Positions 7,735 to 16,149 of a stretch of 64,000 bases of DNA are shown here, in pieces. The position numbers and the translations under genes were made by a program. The DNA is taken from assembly GCF_030406405.1 (NCBI RefSeq), contig NZ_JAUEPL010000001.1, positions 292,818-356,817 on the forward strand. Reading direction: 5' to 3'. Under the pieces are notes generated by a model. The model ran no database searches, had not been told where the DNA came from, and saw only the letters and a program-made list of their open reading frames with translations. The first letter of the stretch is position 1. Every line of letters begins with the position of its first letter. The stretch is from Streptomyces ficellus. GTDB lineage: Bacteria > Actinomycetota > Actinomycetes > Streptomycetales > Streptomycetaceae.

Positions 7735-9264
7735 TCAGGGCTTGGCGGGACGCGCGGGGTGGTGCCCACCCCCGTGACCGGCGCCGTTTTCGGCACCCTT
7801 CCCGGCCGCCTTGGCCGGGGCTTTGCTGCGCCAGTCCGGGTGGCCCGGCATCTTCGGGGTCCGCTCCCCGTACAGCCATCCCTTCAGGAACGCGGTCAGG
7901 TCCCGGCCCGCCACCTCTGAGGCGAGCCGTACGAAGTCCGCGGTACCCGCGGTCCCGTGCGCGTACTCCGTCACCCAGCGACGCTCCAGCCGGTCGAAGG
8001 CGTCCTTGCCGATCTCCTGCCGCAGCGCGTACAGGACCAGGGCGCTGCCGTCGTAGACGACCGGCCGGAACAGACTGATCTTCTGTCCCGCCGCGGGCCG
8101 CTTGGGCGCGGCCGGCGGCCCGCCCGCCGCGCGCCAGCCGTCGGACTCGGCGTACGCCAGCCGCATCCGCCGCTCCAGGGGGTGCTTCGCCGTCTCCTCC
8201 GCGTACAGCGCCTCGTACCAGGTGGCGTGCCCTTCGTTGAGCCACAGGTCGGACCAGGTGCGCGGCGAGACGCTGTTGCCGAACCAGTGGTGGGCCAGCT
8301 CATGGACCATGATCGATTCGATGTACCAGGCGGGCAGACCGCCCCGGGTGAACAGGGAGCGCTCGAAGAGCGAGAGCGTCTGCGTCTCCAGCGCGAAACC
8401 GGTCTCGGCGTCGGCGATGAGCAGGCCGTACGTCTCGAAGGGGTAGCGGCCGACCTTCCGCTCCATCCACTCCAGGTGGGCGGGGGTCTTCTTCAGCCAG
8501 GGTTCCATGCGGTTGACGTCGGCGGACGGCACCACGTCGCGCACCGGCAGGCCGTGCGGGCCGGTGCGGTGGACGACGGTGGAGCGGCCGATGGAGACCT
8601 GGGCCAGTTCGGTGGCCATGGGGCGGCTGCCGCGGTACAGCCAGCTCTGGGTGTTCCCGGCGAGCACCTGTGCCGTCTTGCGCCCGTTGGCGACCACCGT
8701 GAGGTTCTTGGGGGCGGTGATACGGAAGGTGAAGTACGCCTTGTCGGAGGGGTGGTCGTTGCCGGGGAAGACGCGGTGGGCGGCGTCGGCCTGGTTGGCC
8801 ATCGCGAGCCCGTCGGCGGTGCGGATCCAGCCACCGGTGTTCCTGGGCCCGGCCGGGTCGCTGGTGTGGGTGACGGCGATGTGCACCGGGGCGCCGTCTT
8901 CCACCGCCTCGGAGGGCTCGATGACCAGGTCCTCACCGCTGAGCGCGAACTCGGCGGGCCGGCCGTCGACCTCGACGGAGCGGACGGTTCCGTGCGTGAA
9001 GTCCAGGTTGATGCGGTCGAGCCGGTCGGTGGCCCGTGCGTCGATCTTGGTGACGGCGTCCAGCGGCTTGCTGTTGTCACCGTGGTAGGTGAAGGCGATG
9101 TCGTAGGCGAGAACGTCGTAGCCCGGGTTGCCCAGGTGGGGGAAGAGCGGGTCGCCGATGCCGAGCGGCTCGGGCGCGGGCAGCGCCGCGCCGATCAGAC
9201 CGGCCGAGGCCGCGGCCACCAGGGCCACCCGGAGGCGTCGGGACGAGCGGGATGTGAGGGACAT
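7735..9264 (-). CDS. Secreted M1-family zinc metallopeptidase
   Basis: 509 residues from the ATG at 9264 (MSLTSRSSRRL), chosen over an upstream in-frame codon because it begins a normal signal peptide: basic start, then VALVAAASAGLIGAALPAP. The aminopeptidase N-like beta domain covers about residues 40-220. The zinc site is HELAHH (His321, Glu322, His325) with the third ligand Glu344 in LWLNEGHATW; the GxMEN exopeptidase motif is replaced by GFALETQT. The C-terminal helical domain is short, as in single-domain actinobacterial M1 peptidases. It probably cleaves peptides outside the membrane. A His/Gly/Pro-rich tail ends the protein. Confidence 0.9.
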   Translation of the reverse strand: MSLTSRSSRRLRVALVAAASAGLIGAALPAPEPLGIGDPLFPHLGNPGYDVLAYDIAFTYHGDNSKPLDAVTKIDARATDRLDRINLDFTHGTVRSVEVDGRPAEFALSGEDLVIEPSEAVEDGAPVHIAVTHTSDPAGPRNTGGWIRTADGLAMANQADAAHRVFPGNDHPSDKAYFTFRITAPKNLTVVANGRKTAQVLAGNTQSWLYRGSRPMATELAQVSIGRSTVVHRTGPHGLPVRDVVPSADVNRMEPWLKKTPAHLEWMERKVGRYPFETYGLLIADAETGFALETQTLSLFERSLFTRGGLPAWYIESIMVHELAHHWFGNSVSPRTWSDLWLNEGHATWYEALYAEETAKHPLERRMRLAYAESDGWRAAGGPPAAPKRPAAGQKISLFRPVVYDGSALVLYALRQEIGKDAFDRLERRWVTEYAHGTAGTADFVRLASEVAGRDLTAFLKGWLYGERTPKMPGHPDWRSKAPAKAAGKGAENGAGHGGGHHPARPAKP

Positions 9265-9286
9265 GGAGCAACCGCTACCAGCGCGG

Positions 9287-9315
9287 GGGGCGCGCGCAGT
9301 GACGGCGCGCGCCCC
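9287..9315. terminator. Hairpin between relA/spoT homologue and M1 peptidase gene
   Basis: An 11-bp perfect stem of GC alternation (GGGGCGCGCGC, 9287-9297, with 9305-9315) and a 7-base loop sits between two same-strand genes, 45 bases beyond the stop of the RelA/SpoT homologue. Probably a terminator; it could also block upstream read-through into the peptidase gene. Confidence 0.6.
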
Positions 9316-9360
9316 GCGCACCCGAACGGCCTCGGGACGCGCCCCGGCGGGGTGGGGCGT

Positions 9361-11697
9361 TCAGCCGGTGGCCGCGGCGGGCTGCTGGGCTCGGCGCACG
9401 TCGTACACGCCCGCCACGTCGCGCATGGCGCGCATCAGGGCGGGCAGCTGGGCCGCGTCGGGGATCTGGAGCGTGTACGTGTGCCGGACGCGCTGCTCGC
9501 TGGGCGGTTCGACGGTGGCCGAGACGATCGCGGCGCCCGCCGTGGCGATCGCCTCGGTGAGGTCGGCGAGCAGCCGCGGCCGCCCGAACGACTCGGCGAC
9601 CAGCGTGACCCGGCACTCGGCCGCCTCACCCCAGCGCACGGCCACCGGCACGCGCCCGACCGCCTCCATGCGCCGTACGGCGGGGCAGCCGGTGCGGTGG
9701 ACGGTGACGTTCCCGCCGCGTACCGCGAAGCCGGTGACCGCGTCGGGCGGCACGGGCGTGCAGCAGCGGGCCAGCCGCACGGTGGCGTCGGGCAGGTCGG
9801 CGACGACGGCGTTCGCCGCGGGGGCGGCGTGCCTGTCGGGATCCCGGTGCCGGTGGGGGTCCGGGTACCGGGCCGGGTCCGGCTGGCGGTGGGGGTCCGG
9901 CTGGCGGTGGGGGTCCGGCTGGCGGTGAGGGTCCGGTCCTGGGCTCGGACTCGCGGTGGCGGGCCGGGGAACGGGGTCGGCCGCGGGGAGCTTCGCGGTC
10001 TGCGGGTGCGCGGCGAGCCAGCCGGTGATGGCGATCCGGGCGGCCGGGGTGCGGGCGTGCTCCAGCCAGTCCGGCGAGGGCCCGGAGGCGGCGTCCTGGG
10101 CGGGATCGGCGGCCGCGTCCTGTCGCGTGCCGCGGGCGGTTCCCCGCGGCGAGTCCTGGGCCAGCAGCAGCTGCACGGTGTCCCCGTCGCCGAGGACCGT
10201 ACCCAGCGTCGCCAGCCGGCCGTTGACGCGCGCGCCGATGCAGGTGTGCGCCGCCTCGCCGTACTGCGCGTACGCGGCGTCCACGCAGGTCGCGCCCGCC
10301 GGCAGGGCGAGTGTGCCGCCGTCCGGGCGGAAGACGGTGATCTCGCCGTCCTGCGCCAGGTCGGCGCGGAGCGACGTCCAGAAGGTGTCGGGGTCGGGGG
10401 CGGCCTGCTGCCACTCCAGCAGCCGGGACAACCAGCCGGGCCGGGTGGGGTCGGCGCGCTCCCCGTCCTCGCCGTTGCCGGAAGCCTCGGGCGCCTCGGA
10501 GGTATCGGCGGCCTCGGAGGTATCGGGTGCCTGGGAGGTATCGGGCGCCTGGGAGGCATCGGCGGGTGCGGCGTACGGGTTGCCGAGGGCGACGACGCCC
10601 GCTTCGGCGACCTTGTGCATCTGGTGCGTACGGATGAGCACTTCGGCGACCGAACCGTCCGGCGCGGCGACGGCGGTGTGCAGCGACTGGTACAGGTTGA
10701 ACTTGGGCGCCGCGATGAAGTCCTTGAACTCGGAGATCACCGGGGTGAAGCAGGTGTGCAGCTCGCCGAGGACTCCGTAGCAGTCGGCGTCCTCCCCGAC
10801 CAGGACCAGCAGCCGTCCGAAGTCGGTGCCGCGCAGCTCTCCGCGTTTGAGTTTGACCCGGTGTACGGAGACGAAGTGCCGTGGCCTGATGAGGACTTCG
10901 GCGGTGATGCCGGCCTCCCGGAGCACGCTCCTGACGTCGTCGGCGATGGCGGCCAGCGCGTCCCCGGCGGTGGCGTTGTCGGCGATGAGCGCGCGGGTGG
11001 CCTCGTACTCGGCGGGGTGGAGGATGGCGAAGACCAGGTCCTCCAACTCGGTTTTGAGGGCTTGTACGCCGAGCCGTTCGGCGAGCGGGATGAGGACGTC
11101 GCGGGTGACCTTGGCGATGCGGGCCTGTTTCTCGGGGCGCATCACGCCGAGGGTGCGCATGTTGTGCAGCCGGTCGGCGAGTTTGATGGACATGACGCGT
11201 ACGTCGTTGCCGGTGGCGACGAGCATCTTGCGGAAGGTCTCGGGCTCGGCGGCGGCGCCGTAGTCGACCTTCTCCAGTTTGGTGACGCCGTCGACGAGGT
11301 AGCAGACCTCTTCGCCGAACTCCTCCCTGACCTGTTCGAGCGTCACATCCGTGTCCTCGACGGTGTCGTGGAGGAGGGAGGCGGTCAAGGTGGTGGTCTC
11401 GGCGCCCAGTTCGGCCAGGATCAGGGTGACGGCCAGGGGGTGGGTGATGTAGGGCTCGCCGCTCTTGCGGAACTGGCCGCGGTGCGAGGACTCGGCGAGC
11501 ACATACGCCCGTCGCAGCACGGCCAGGTCCGCGTCGGGGTAGTGGGCCCGGTGCGCCTCTGCCACGTGGCTGATCGCGTCGGGCAGCCGGTCTCGGGTGG
11601 CGGGACCGAGCAGGGCGGCGCGGCCGAGCCTCCGGAGGTCGATCCTCGGGCGGCCGCGCCGTCGGCTGGGGGCGGGGTTGGTGGCCTCTGCGCTCAT
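9361..11697 (-). CDS. rshA: Second RelA/SpoT homologue (RshA-like), HD hydrolase with divergent synthetase domain
   Basis: 778 residues from the ATG at 11697 (MSAEATNPAP), with GGAGG 5 bases upstream. Domain order is HD hydrolase (about 40-200: GQFRKSGEPYITHP, LLHDTVEDT, KLADRLHNMR), RelA/SpoT synthetase (about 235-345: RPRHFVSVH, FKDFIAAPKFNLYQSLHT), an acidic linker of DTSQAP/DTSEAP repeats, TGS (about 455-520), a second low-complexity linker and a C-terminal ACT domain. The HD site is intact. The synthetase has unusual residues: DLLGIR is replaced by DFGRLLV and the VEVQIRT motif reads AEVLIRT. This fits the second RSH protein of Streptomyces, so the symbol is used. It controls (p)ppGpp levels; net hydrolase action is inferred. 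Confidence 0.88.
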   Translation of the reverse strand: MSAEATNPAPSRRRGRPRIDLRRLGRAALLGPATRDRLPDAISHVAEAHRAHYPDADLAVLRRAYVLAESSHRGQFRKSGEPYITHPLAVTLILAELGAETTTLTASLLHDTVEDTDVTLEQVREEFGEEVCYLVDGVTKLEKVDYGAAAEPETFRKMLVATGNDVRVMSIKLADRLHNMRTLGVMRPEKQARIAKVTRDVLIPLAERLGVQALKTELEDLVFAILHPAEYEATRALIADNATAGDALAAIADDVRSVLREAGITAEVLIRPRHFVSVHRVKLKRGELRGTDFGRLLVLVGEDADCYGVLGELHTCFTPVISEFKDFIAAPKFNLYQSLHTAVAAPDGSVAEVLIRTHQMHKVAEAGVVALGNPYAAPADASQAPDTSQAPDTSEAADTSEAPEASGNGEDGERADPTRPGWLSRLLEWQQAAPDPDTFWTSLRADLAQDGEITVFRPDGGTLALPAGATCVDAAYAQYGEAAHTCIGARVNGRLATLGTVLGDGDTVQLLLAQDSPRGTARGTRQDAAADPAQDAASGPSPDWLEHARTPAARIAITGWLAAHPQTAKLPAADPVPRPATASPSPGPDPHRQPDPHRQPDPHRQPDPARYPDPHRHRDPDRHAAPAANAVVADLPDATVRLARCCTPVPPDAVTGFAVRGGNVTVHRTGCPAVRRMEAVGRVPVAVRWGEAAECRVTLVAESFGRPRLLADLTEAIATAGAAIVSATVEPPSEQRVRHTYTLQIPDAAQLPALMRAMRDVAGVYDVRRAQQPAAATG
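9840..9935. repeat. 18-bp in-frame repeats, RshA linker 2
   Basis: Units of CGGTGGGGGTCCGGCTGG follow one another, perfect in two adjacent copies and degenerate on both sides. They encode DPHRQP hexapeptides between the TGS and ACT regions of the RelA/SpoT homologue. Confidence 0.8.
10489..10563. repeat. 18-bp in-frame repeats, RshA linker 1
   Basis: About four units of GCCTCGGAGGTATCGGCG type encode TSQAPD/TSEAAD hexapeptides between the synthetase and TGS domains. Confidence 0.8.
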
Positions 11698-11836
11698 GGG
11701 CACCTCCGGCGGCGTCGACCGGCGGTGGGCGGGCAAGGCGTGCCCGCCCGGGCCGGTGCTTGATGCTACCGAGCCCATCACGTAGCGCTGACCCGCTCTC
11801 GCCCAGAGTGAACCGGATCACCCATTCGAGCGAAGG

Positions 11837-12709
11837 TCAGGCGAGAGCCGTGTCCCACCACGAAGGGTCGATGTGGCCTTCGGCGACGATGACCGCGGGG
11901 CCGGTCATCTCGACCTCCCCGTCCGGGCGCTCGGTGATCGTCAGCGTGCCGCCGAGGACGTCCACGGTGTACGTGACCGGTGTCCCCGTCTCGGCCGGGT
12001 CGGCGCCGTCCCGGCGGGCCGCGGCGACGGCCACCGCGCACGCGCCCGTGCCGCAGGAGCGGGTCTCGGCGGCGCCGCGCTCGTGGACGCGCATCGCCAC
12101 GTGGCGCGGGCCGCGGTCGGCGACGAACTCGATGTTGACCCCGTCCGGGTAGACCGCGGCGGGGCTGAACGGCGGCGCGGAGCGCAGGTCACCGGCGTGG
12201 TCCAGATCCTCGACGAAGGCCACGGCGTGCGGGTTGCCCATGTTCACGTTCCGCGCGGCCCAGCTGCGGCCGCCCACGGTCACGGTGACGCCGTCCTCGG
12301 GGAGCAGGGCGCGGCCCATGGAGACGGTCACGTCCCCGTTCTTGGCGAGGTGGACGCGCTTGACGCCCGCTCGGGTGGCGATGGCGATGTCACCGGCGGT
12401 GACGTGGCCGGCGTGCTGGAGGTAGCGGGCGAAGACGCGGATGCCGTTGCCGCACATCTCGGCGACCGAGCCATCGGCGTTGCGGTAGTCCATGAACCAC
12501 TCGGCCTCGCCCGCCATGTCCCGCGCCTCGGGGTGGGCGGCGGACCTGACCACGTGCAGCAGCCCGTCGCCGCCGACGCCGGCCCGGCGGTCGCAGACGC
12601 GCGCCACGCGGGGCGCGGGCAGGTCGATGGCGTTGTCCGGGTCGGGCACGATCACGAAGTCGTTCTCGGTGCCGTGGCCCTTGAGGAAGGCGAGGGGAGC
12701 GGTGGTCAT
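11837..12709 (-). CDS. dapF: Diaminopimelate epimerase
   Basis: 290 residues from the ATG at 12709; an upstream TTG at 12739 is in frame but less likely. There is no clear ribosome binding site before the ATG, so the mRNA may be leaderless. The two catalytic cysteines are visible as Cys86 in MCGNGIRVF and Cys219 in SCGTGACAV, along with GTENDFVIV and GVGGDGLL near the start and the NMGNPHAVAF half-site motif. It converts LL- to meso-diaminopimelate for lysine; Streptomyces peptidoglycan uses LL-DAP, so the meso form mainly feeds lysine synthesis. It lies 139 bases upstream of the RelA/SpoT homologue. Confidence 0.95.
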   Translation of the reverse strand: MTTAPLAFLKGHGTENDFVIVPDPDNAIDLPAPRVARVCDRRAGVGGDGLLHVVRSAAHPEARDMAGEAEWFMDYRNADGSVAEMCGNGIRVFARYLQHAGHVTAGDIAIATRAGVKRVHLAKNGDVTVSMGRALLPEDGVTVTVGGRSWAARNVNMGNPHAVAFVEDLDHAGDLRSAPPFSPAAVYPDGVNIEFVADRGPRHVAMRVHERGAAETRSCGTGACAVAVAAARRDGADPAETGTPVTYTVDVLGGTLTITERPDGEVEMTGPAVIVAEGHIDPSWWDTALA

Positions 12710-12823
12710 GCGATCAATCGTACGGGTGGGGTACGACAACGGTCCGCGAGCCGGCCGGGGCGCCCTCGGCGGAGGCAGGCGGGCTGGAGCCGGGGCGGCG
12801 CGCCGTCGGGCCGGCCGGGCGCC

Positions 12824-13291
12824 TCAGCGGAGGCGGGCGACTCGCCAGACGGCCAGTGCGACCGGTACGGCGACGCCGACCGCGTACAGCACGATGATCC
12901 GCCAGTCGGGGCGCTCGCCGGAGCCGCGGGCGGGCAGTCCGGGCCAGGTGTATCCGACGCGGCGGGCGGCCATCAGGCCCCAGCCGGCGGCGCAGCCGCA
13001 CAGCAGGAGGCCCAGCATGGCGAGGACCGCGCCGCCGTCGCCCGAGCCGAAGGCGAGGGGGAAGGCGAACATCAGGGAGCCGAGGGTGGCGAGCCCCACG
13101 ATGGGGGCGAGCTGCCAGATGCGCAGCTTGCGCTGCGGGCGCAGTTCGACCTCCACCTCGTCGGGGGTGATCTCCGGCGTCCCGTCCTCGTTGAGGTCGG
13201 GGCCGTCCGGGCTCAGGCCCGGTGCGTCACTGCCCAGCCGGCTTCCGTCCGGTGTTTCCCGCTGTTCTCTGTCGCGAGGGCCGGCCTCCAT
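12824..13291 (-). CDS. Conserved hypothetical membrane protein
   Basis: 155 residues from the ATG at 13291; an in-frame GTG two codons upstream (13297) is also possible, and GGGAGG lies 10 bases before the ATG. The first ~60 residues are acidic and hydrophilic (ITPDEVEVELRPQRKLRIWQ), followed by three predicted membrane helices: LAPIVGLATLGSLMFAFPL, AVLAMLGLLLCGCAAGWGL and IIVLYAVGVAVPVALAVW. No known domain is recognised. It lies between dapF and miaA on the same strand. Function unknown. Confidence 0.75.
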   Translation of the reverse strand: MEAGPRDREQRETPDGSRLGSDAPGLSPDGPDLNEDGTPEITPDEVEVELRPQRKLRIWQLAPIVGLATLGSLMFAFPLAFGSGDGGAVLAMLGLLLCGCAAGWGLMAARRVGYTWPGLPARGSGERPDWRIIVLYAVGVAVPVALAVWRVARLR

Positions 13292-13398
13292 CGCCACGCG
13301 CCCTCCCCACTCGGATTCCACTGGACGATCGATGCTCGATGATGGCACGCCCTTGACCGCCGCAATGACGGGCAGGGCGTCCCGATGCCATCACGTGA

Positions 13399-14337
13399 TC
13401 AGGCTGTAACCGCTCGTTCGACCAACGCCTCCGCCTGGCGTGGGAGTTCCGCCCGGTGCGCGGTGGCGCCGCTCAGCCAGTGGACGCGCGGGTCGCGGCG
13501 GAACCAGGAGTCCTGGCGGCGCGCGAACCGCTTGGTGGCGCGTACGGTTTCGGCGCGCGCCTCCTCCTCGGTGCACTCCCCCGCGAGCGCGGCGAGCACC
13601 TGCTGATAGCCGAGGGCGCGGGAGGCGGTGCGGCCCTCGCGCAGGCCGCGTGCCTCCAGTTCCCGGACCTCGTCGACCAGTCCGGCCGCCCACATCCGGT
13701 CCACGCGCGCGGTGATCCGGTCGTCGAGTTCGGGGCGTTCGACGTCGACGCCGATCTGGAGGGTGTCGTACACCGAGTCGTGGCCGGGGAGGTTGGCCGT
13801 GAAGGGCTTGCCGGTGATCTCGATGACCTCCAGGGCCCGGACGATGCGGCGGCCGTTGCTGGGCAGGATGGCGTGCGCGGCCTGAGGGTCGGCGGCGGCG
13901 AGGCGGGCGTGCAGCACGCCGGAGCCGCGCGCTTCGAGTTCGTCTTCCAGGCGGGCGCGGACGACGGGGTCCGTGCCGGGGAATTCCAGGGCGTCGATGG
14001 CGCCGCGTACGTACAGCCCGGAACCGCCGACGAGGACCGGCGTACGGCCCGCGGCGAGGAGCCGGTCGATCTCCGCGCGGGCCAGCCTCTGGTACTCGGC
14101 GACGCTGGCCGTTTCGGTGACGTCCCAGATGTCCAGGAGGTGGTGCGGGATGCCGCCGCGCTCCTCGGGCGTCAGCTTGGCGGTGCCGATGTCCATCCCC
14201 CGGTAGAGCTGCATGGAGTCGGCGTTGACGACTTCGCCGCCCAGCCGCTGGGCGAGGTGGACGCCCAGATCGGACTTTCCGGCCGCTGTGGGACCGACGA
14301 CGGCGATGACCCGCGGGGCGGGAGCTGCACTTCTCAC
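13399..14337 (-). CDS. miaA: tRNA dimethylallyltransferase
   Basis: 312 residues from the GTG at 14337 (VRSAAPAPRV), which gives the usual family length; a longer open frame upstream is non-coding. The P-loop is GPTAAGKSD (15-23), followed by NADSMQLYRGMDIGTAK, PHHLLDIWDV, LVGGSGLYVRGA and SNGRRIVRALEV. MiaA transfers the dimethylallyl group from DMAPP to N6 of A37 in tRNAs reading UNN codons. The product is the substrate of MiaB, encoded at 16150-17679. The start region has only a weak ribosome binding site. Confidence 0.95.
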   Translation of the reverse strand: MRSAAPAPRVIAVVGPTAAGKSDLGVHLAQRLGGEVVNADSMQLYRGMDIGTAKLTPEERGGIPHHLLDIWDVTETASVAEYQRLARAEIDRLLAAGRTPVLVGGSGLYVRGAIDALEFPGTDPVVRARLEDELEARGSGVLHARLAAADPQAAHAILPSNGRRIVRALEVIEITGKPFTANLPGHDSVYDTLQIGVDVERPELDDRITARVDRMWAAGLVDEVRELEARGLREGRTASRALGYQQVLAALAGECTEEEARAETVRATKRFARRQDSWFRRDPRVHWLSGATAHRAELPRQAEALVERAVTA

Positions 14338-14519
14338 CGTCCCAGTCTCGCAAACGTCCTGGCCCGTCCCCGAACGAGTTACGTGACGGCATGGATTCGG
14401 CGTCGTTGCCTGTTGCGAGGTTCCGACCGCCGGTTTACGGACCGGCTCCACCGGGCGACGCAATGGGACGCTCCGGACGGCGCGGAATTTCGCCCACACG
14501 AGTACGCTATGGAGTTGAT
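14338..14519. promoter_or_regulatory. Divergent promoter region, miaA / small protein gene
   Basis: 182 bases separate the divergent miaA and 14520 genes, so promoters for both must lie here. I see no confident -35/-10 pair or operator. Confidence 0.4.
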
Positions 14520-14771
14520 ATGGGCGTTTTTGCACGGTTTCGCCGGAAGGGCAAGGAGTCTGCCGAGGCTTCGGACGGGGAGACGGCGGTCGCCACGCCG
14601 GCGGAGGGCCAGGACCCCGCGGACGGCGCGGCGGCCGAGCCGGAGACGTCGGACACGGCCGATGCGGCCAAGACGCCGGAGGCCCCGGCCGCCGAGGGTG
14701 TGGACATTCCCAAGCAGCAGTCGGCCGAGGAGGCCGCCGACAATGAGGCCGGTGAGGGCGCCCGCACGTAG
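14520..14771 (+). CDS. Small acidic protein of unknown function
   Basis: 83 residues from the ATG at 14520, preceded by TATGGAGTTGAT, which supplies a GGAG ribosome binding site at good distance. The protein begins with a basic stretch, MGVFARFRRKGKES, and then becomes Ala/Glu/Asp-rich and probably disordered (ETSDTADAAKTPEAPAAEG). No domain is recognised. It is followed after 35 bases by the MT0933-like gene and could be co-transcribed with it. Confidence 0.72.
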   Translation: MGVFARFRRKGKESAEASDGETAVATPAEGQDPADGAAAEPETSDTADAAKTPEAPAAEGVDIPKQQSAEEAADNEAGEGART

Positions 14772-14806
14772 GATCACCGCGTCGGTTACTCGAGGGAAGG
14801 TGCCCC

Positions 14807-15061
14807 ATGGGCTTCCTGGATTCGTTGAAGGCCAAGCTCGCCCCCGCCAAGGAGAAGGTCTCGGACCTCGCGCAGCAGCACGAAGGGAAGATCGACCAGG
14901 GGCTTGAAAAGGCCGCCAGGATGGTCGACCAGAAGACCAAGGGCAAGTACAGCGACAAGATCGAATCCGGTACGGGCAAGGCCAAGGATGCCCTCGGCCG
15001 GATCGCCCACAAGGACGAAGGCGGCACGCCGCCGGCACCGCCGGCGCCGCCCGCCTCCTGA
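14807..15061 (+). CDS. MT0933-like small antitoxin-family protein
   Basis: 84 residues, ATG with GGAAGG upstream. The sequence MGFLDSLKAKLAPAKEKVSD then helical KIDQGLEKAARMVDQKTKGK and YSDKIESGTGKAKDALGRI matches the actinobacterial family annotated as antitoxin protein of type MT0933/Rv0909. The C-terminus is a short Pro/Ala tail. In mycobacteria the family partner is a START-like toxin; no candidate toxin gene is adjacent here, since the next gene is convergent and unrelated. The antitoxin role is therefore only a family label. Confidence 0.8.
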   Translation: MGFLDSLKAKLAPAKEKVSDLAQQHEGKIDQGLEKAARMVDQKTKGKYSDKIESGTGKAKDALGRIAHKDEGGTPPAPPAPPAS

Positions 15062-15091
15062 CCTCGTCACCCTCCGGGTACGCCTGGGTTC

Positions 15092-15142
15092 ACAACGGCG
15101 GACGGCCGCGGAGCATTGTGCTCCGCGGCCGTCCGCCGTTGT
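15092..15142. terminator. Perfect 24-bp hairpin between convergent genes
   Basis: Arms 15092-15115 and 15119-15142 are perfectly complementary over 24 bp with a 3-base loop; the outer arm begins ACAACGGCGGACGG. It lies 30 bases after the MT0933-like gene and 35 bases before the stop of the convergent gene, so it should terminate both transcripts. Confidence 0.9.
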
Positions 15143-15177
15143 GCGTGTCGTGACGGTGCGTGTCAGGACCAGGCGTT

Positions 15178-15888
15178 TCAGGACCAGGCGGCGACGAAGT
15201 AGCCGACGCCGTACGGGGCGTCCTCGTACAGCAGCCGGCCCGCCAGGCCCGCGCCCTCGGCGGCGCCCGCCAGGACCTGCCAGGGCGCGCGACCGGCCGC
15301 CTTCAGCTCGTACGCGAGGTGCTCGTCCAGCGCGGCCAGGGCCGCCGTGTCCGCCGCGCCCAGCGCCCGGGCGGCCCGCTGGTCGAAGGGGGCGGAGCGC
15401 TCATCGAGGTAGCCGGGCGCCTTGAGGCTGCGGCACGCGCTGCCGTCGCCCAGCACGAGGAGGGCCAGGCGCCCGGGCGGCGCGGCCAGTTCACGGCCCG
15501 CGTCGGCGCACCGGGCGGGCGCGAGTCGCTCCCCCACGGCGAGGCCCTCGGCCGGGGCGCCGGCCCACCGGGCGCGCGCGAGGAGCCAGGCGCCCACGGC
15601 GAGGGAGGCGGGCAGCGGCCGGTCGCCCGTACCGTCGCCCGCACCGAGTCGTACGCCGACGTCGACGCCGAAGCCCCGGAAGTCGCCCACGGAGCCCTCC
15701 GGGTACCGCTCGATCCCCTCGCTGTGGCCCGGCCCCACCACGACCAGCCGGTCCGGCCGCGAGGCGGCGAGCACCGCGATCGCGTCGGAACACGCGGTAC
15801 GCAAGCCGTCGAGTTCGGGCGCGGCACCGGCGGCCACGTCGGGCACGAGGAGCGGGGGGCAGGGGCAGACGGCGGCGGCGACAAGCAT
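15178..15888 (-). CDS. Class III extradiol dioxygenase-like protein (function unknown)
   Basis: 236 residues, ATG at 15888. The fold family is suggested by the hydrophobic strand VAAAVCPCPPLLVPD at the start, RPDRLVVVGPGHSEG, GRLALLVLGDGSACRS and the C-terminal LYEDAPYGVGYFVAAW. Members encoded beside miaB in actinobacteria are usually named class III extradiol dioxygenase subunit B-like. The metal-binding histidines of true LigB enzymes are mostly not evident (no His near the N-terminal strand), so dioxygenase activity is doubtful. It is on the same strand as miaB, 261 bases downstream of it. Confidence 0.78.
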   Translation of the reverse strand: MLVAAAVCPCPPLLVPDVAAGAAPELDGLRTACSDAIAVLAASRPDRLVVVGPGHSEGIERYPEGSVGDFRGFGVDVGVRLGAGDGTGDRPLPASLAVGAWLLARARWAGAPAEGLAVGERLAPARCADAGRELAAPPGRLALLVLGDGSACRSLKAPGYLDERSAPFDQRAARALGAADTAALAALDEHLAYELKAAGRAPWQVLAGAAEGAGLAGRLLYEDAPYGVGYFVAAWS

Positions 15889-15920
15889 GATCGCCAGCGT
15901 ATCCGCTCACGGCTCGCCCG

Positions 15921-15980
15921 CGCGGGCGCGGCCGGATCGGAGCGGGCCTGCGCGGGCGCGGCCGGATCGGAGCGGCTCTG
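15921..15980. repeat. 30-bp tandem duplication
   Basis: 15921-15950 and 15951-15980 are tandem copies of a 30-bp unit starting CGCGGGCGCGGCCGGATCGG and differ at only two bases. A decayed partial third copy follows. It lies in the 261-base gap between miaB and the dioxygenase-like gene, which otherwise shows only very GC-rich sequence. Confidence 0.85.
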
Positions 15981-16149
15981 CGCGGGCCGGCGGGGGCCTG
16001 CACGGCCGGCGCGGGCCGGCGCGGCCGGAAGCATAGGCCGGGCACCGGTCGGCGCGGTCCGGTGCTGTGCGCGGCCGCCGGGACCGGCCCAGCCGTCGCA
16101 CAGCCCGCCGGAGCGGCACCGAGGCTTGGCGCGGTCGCCCTGGGGGTGG

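Noticed and set aside
7957..11763. Very long rightward open frame (over 1200 codons) opposite the M1 peptidase and RelA/SpoT genes
   Set aside because: It is antisense to two clearly recognised genes, has no domain, and is expected from the high third-position GC of the opposite strand.
14338..15027. 542-residue version of MiaA
   Set aside because: The upstream part is antisense to two small genes; the GTG at 14337 gives the normal family length.
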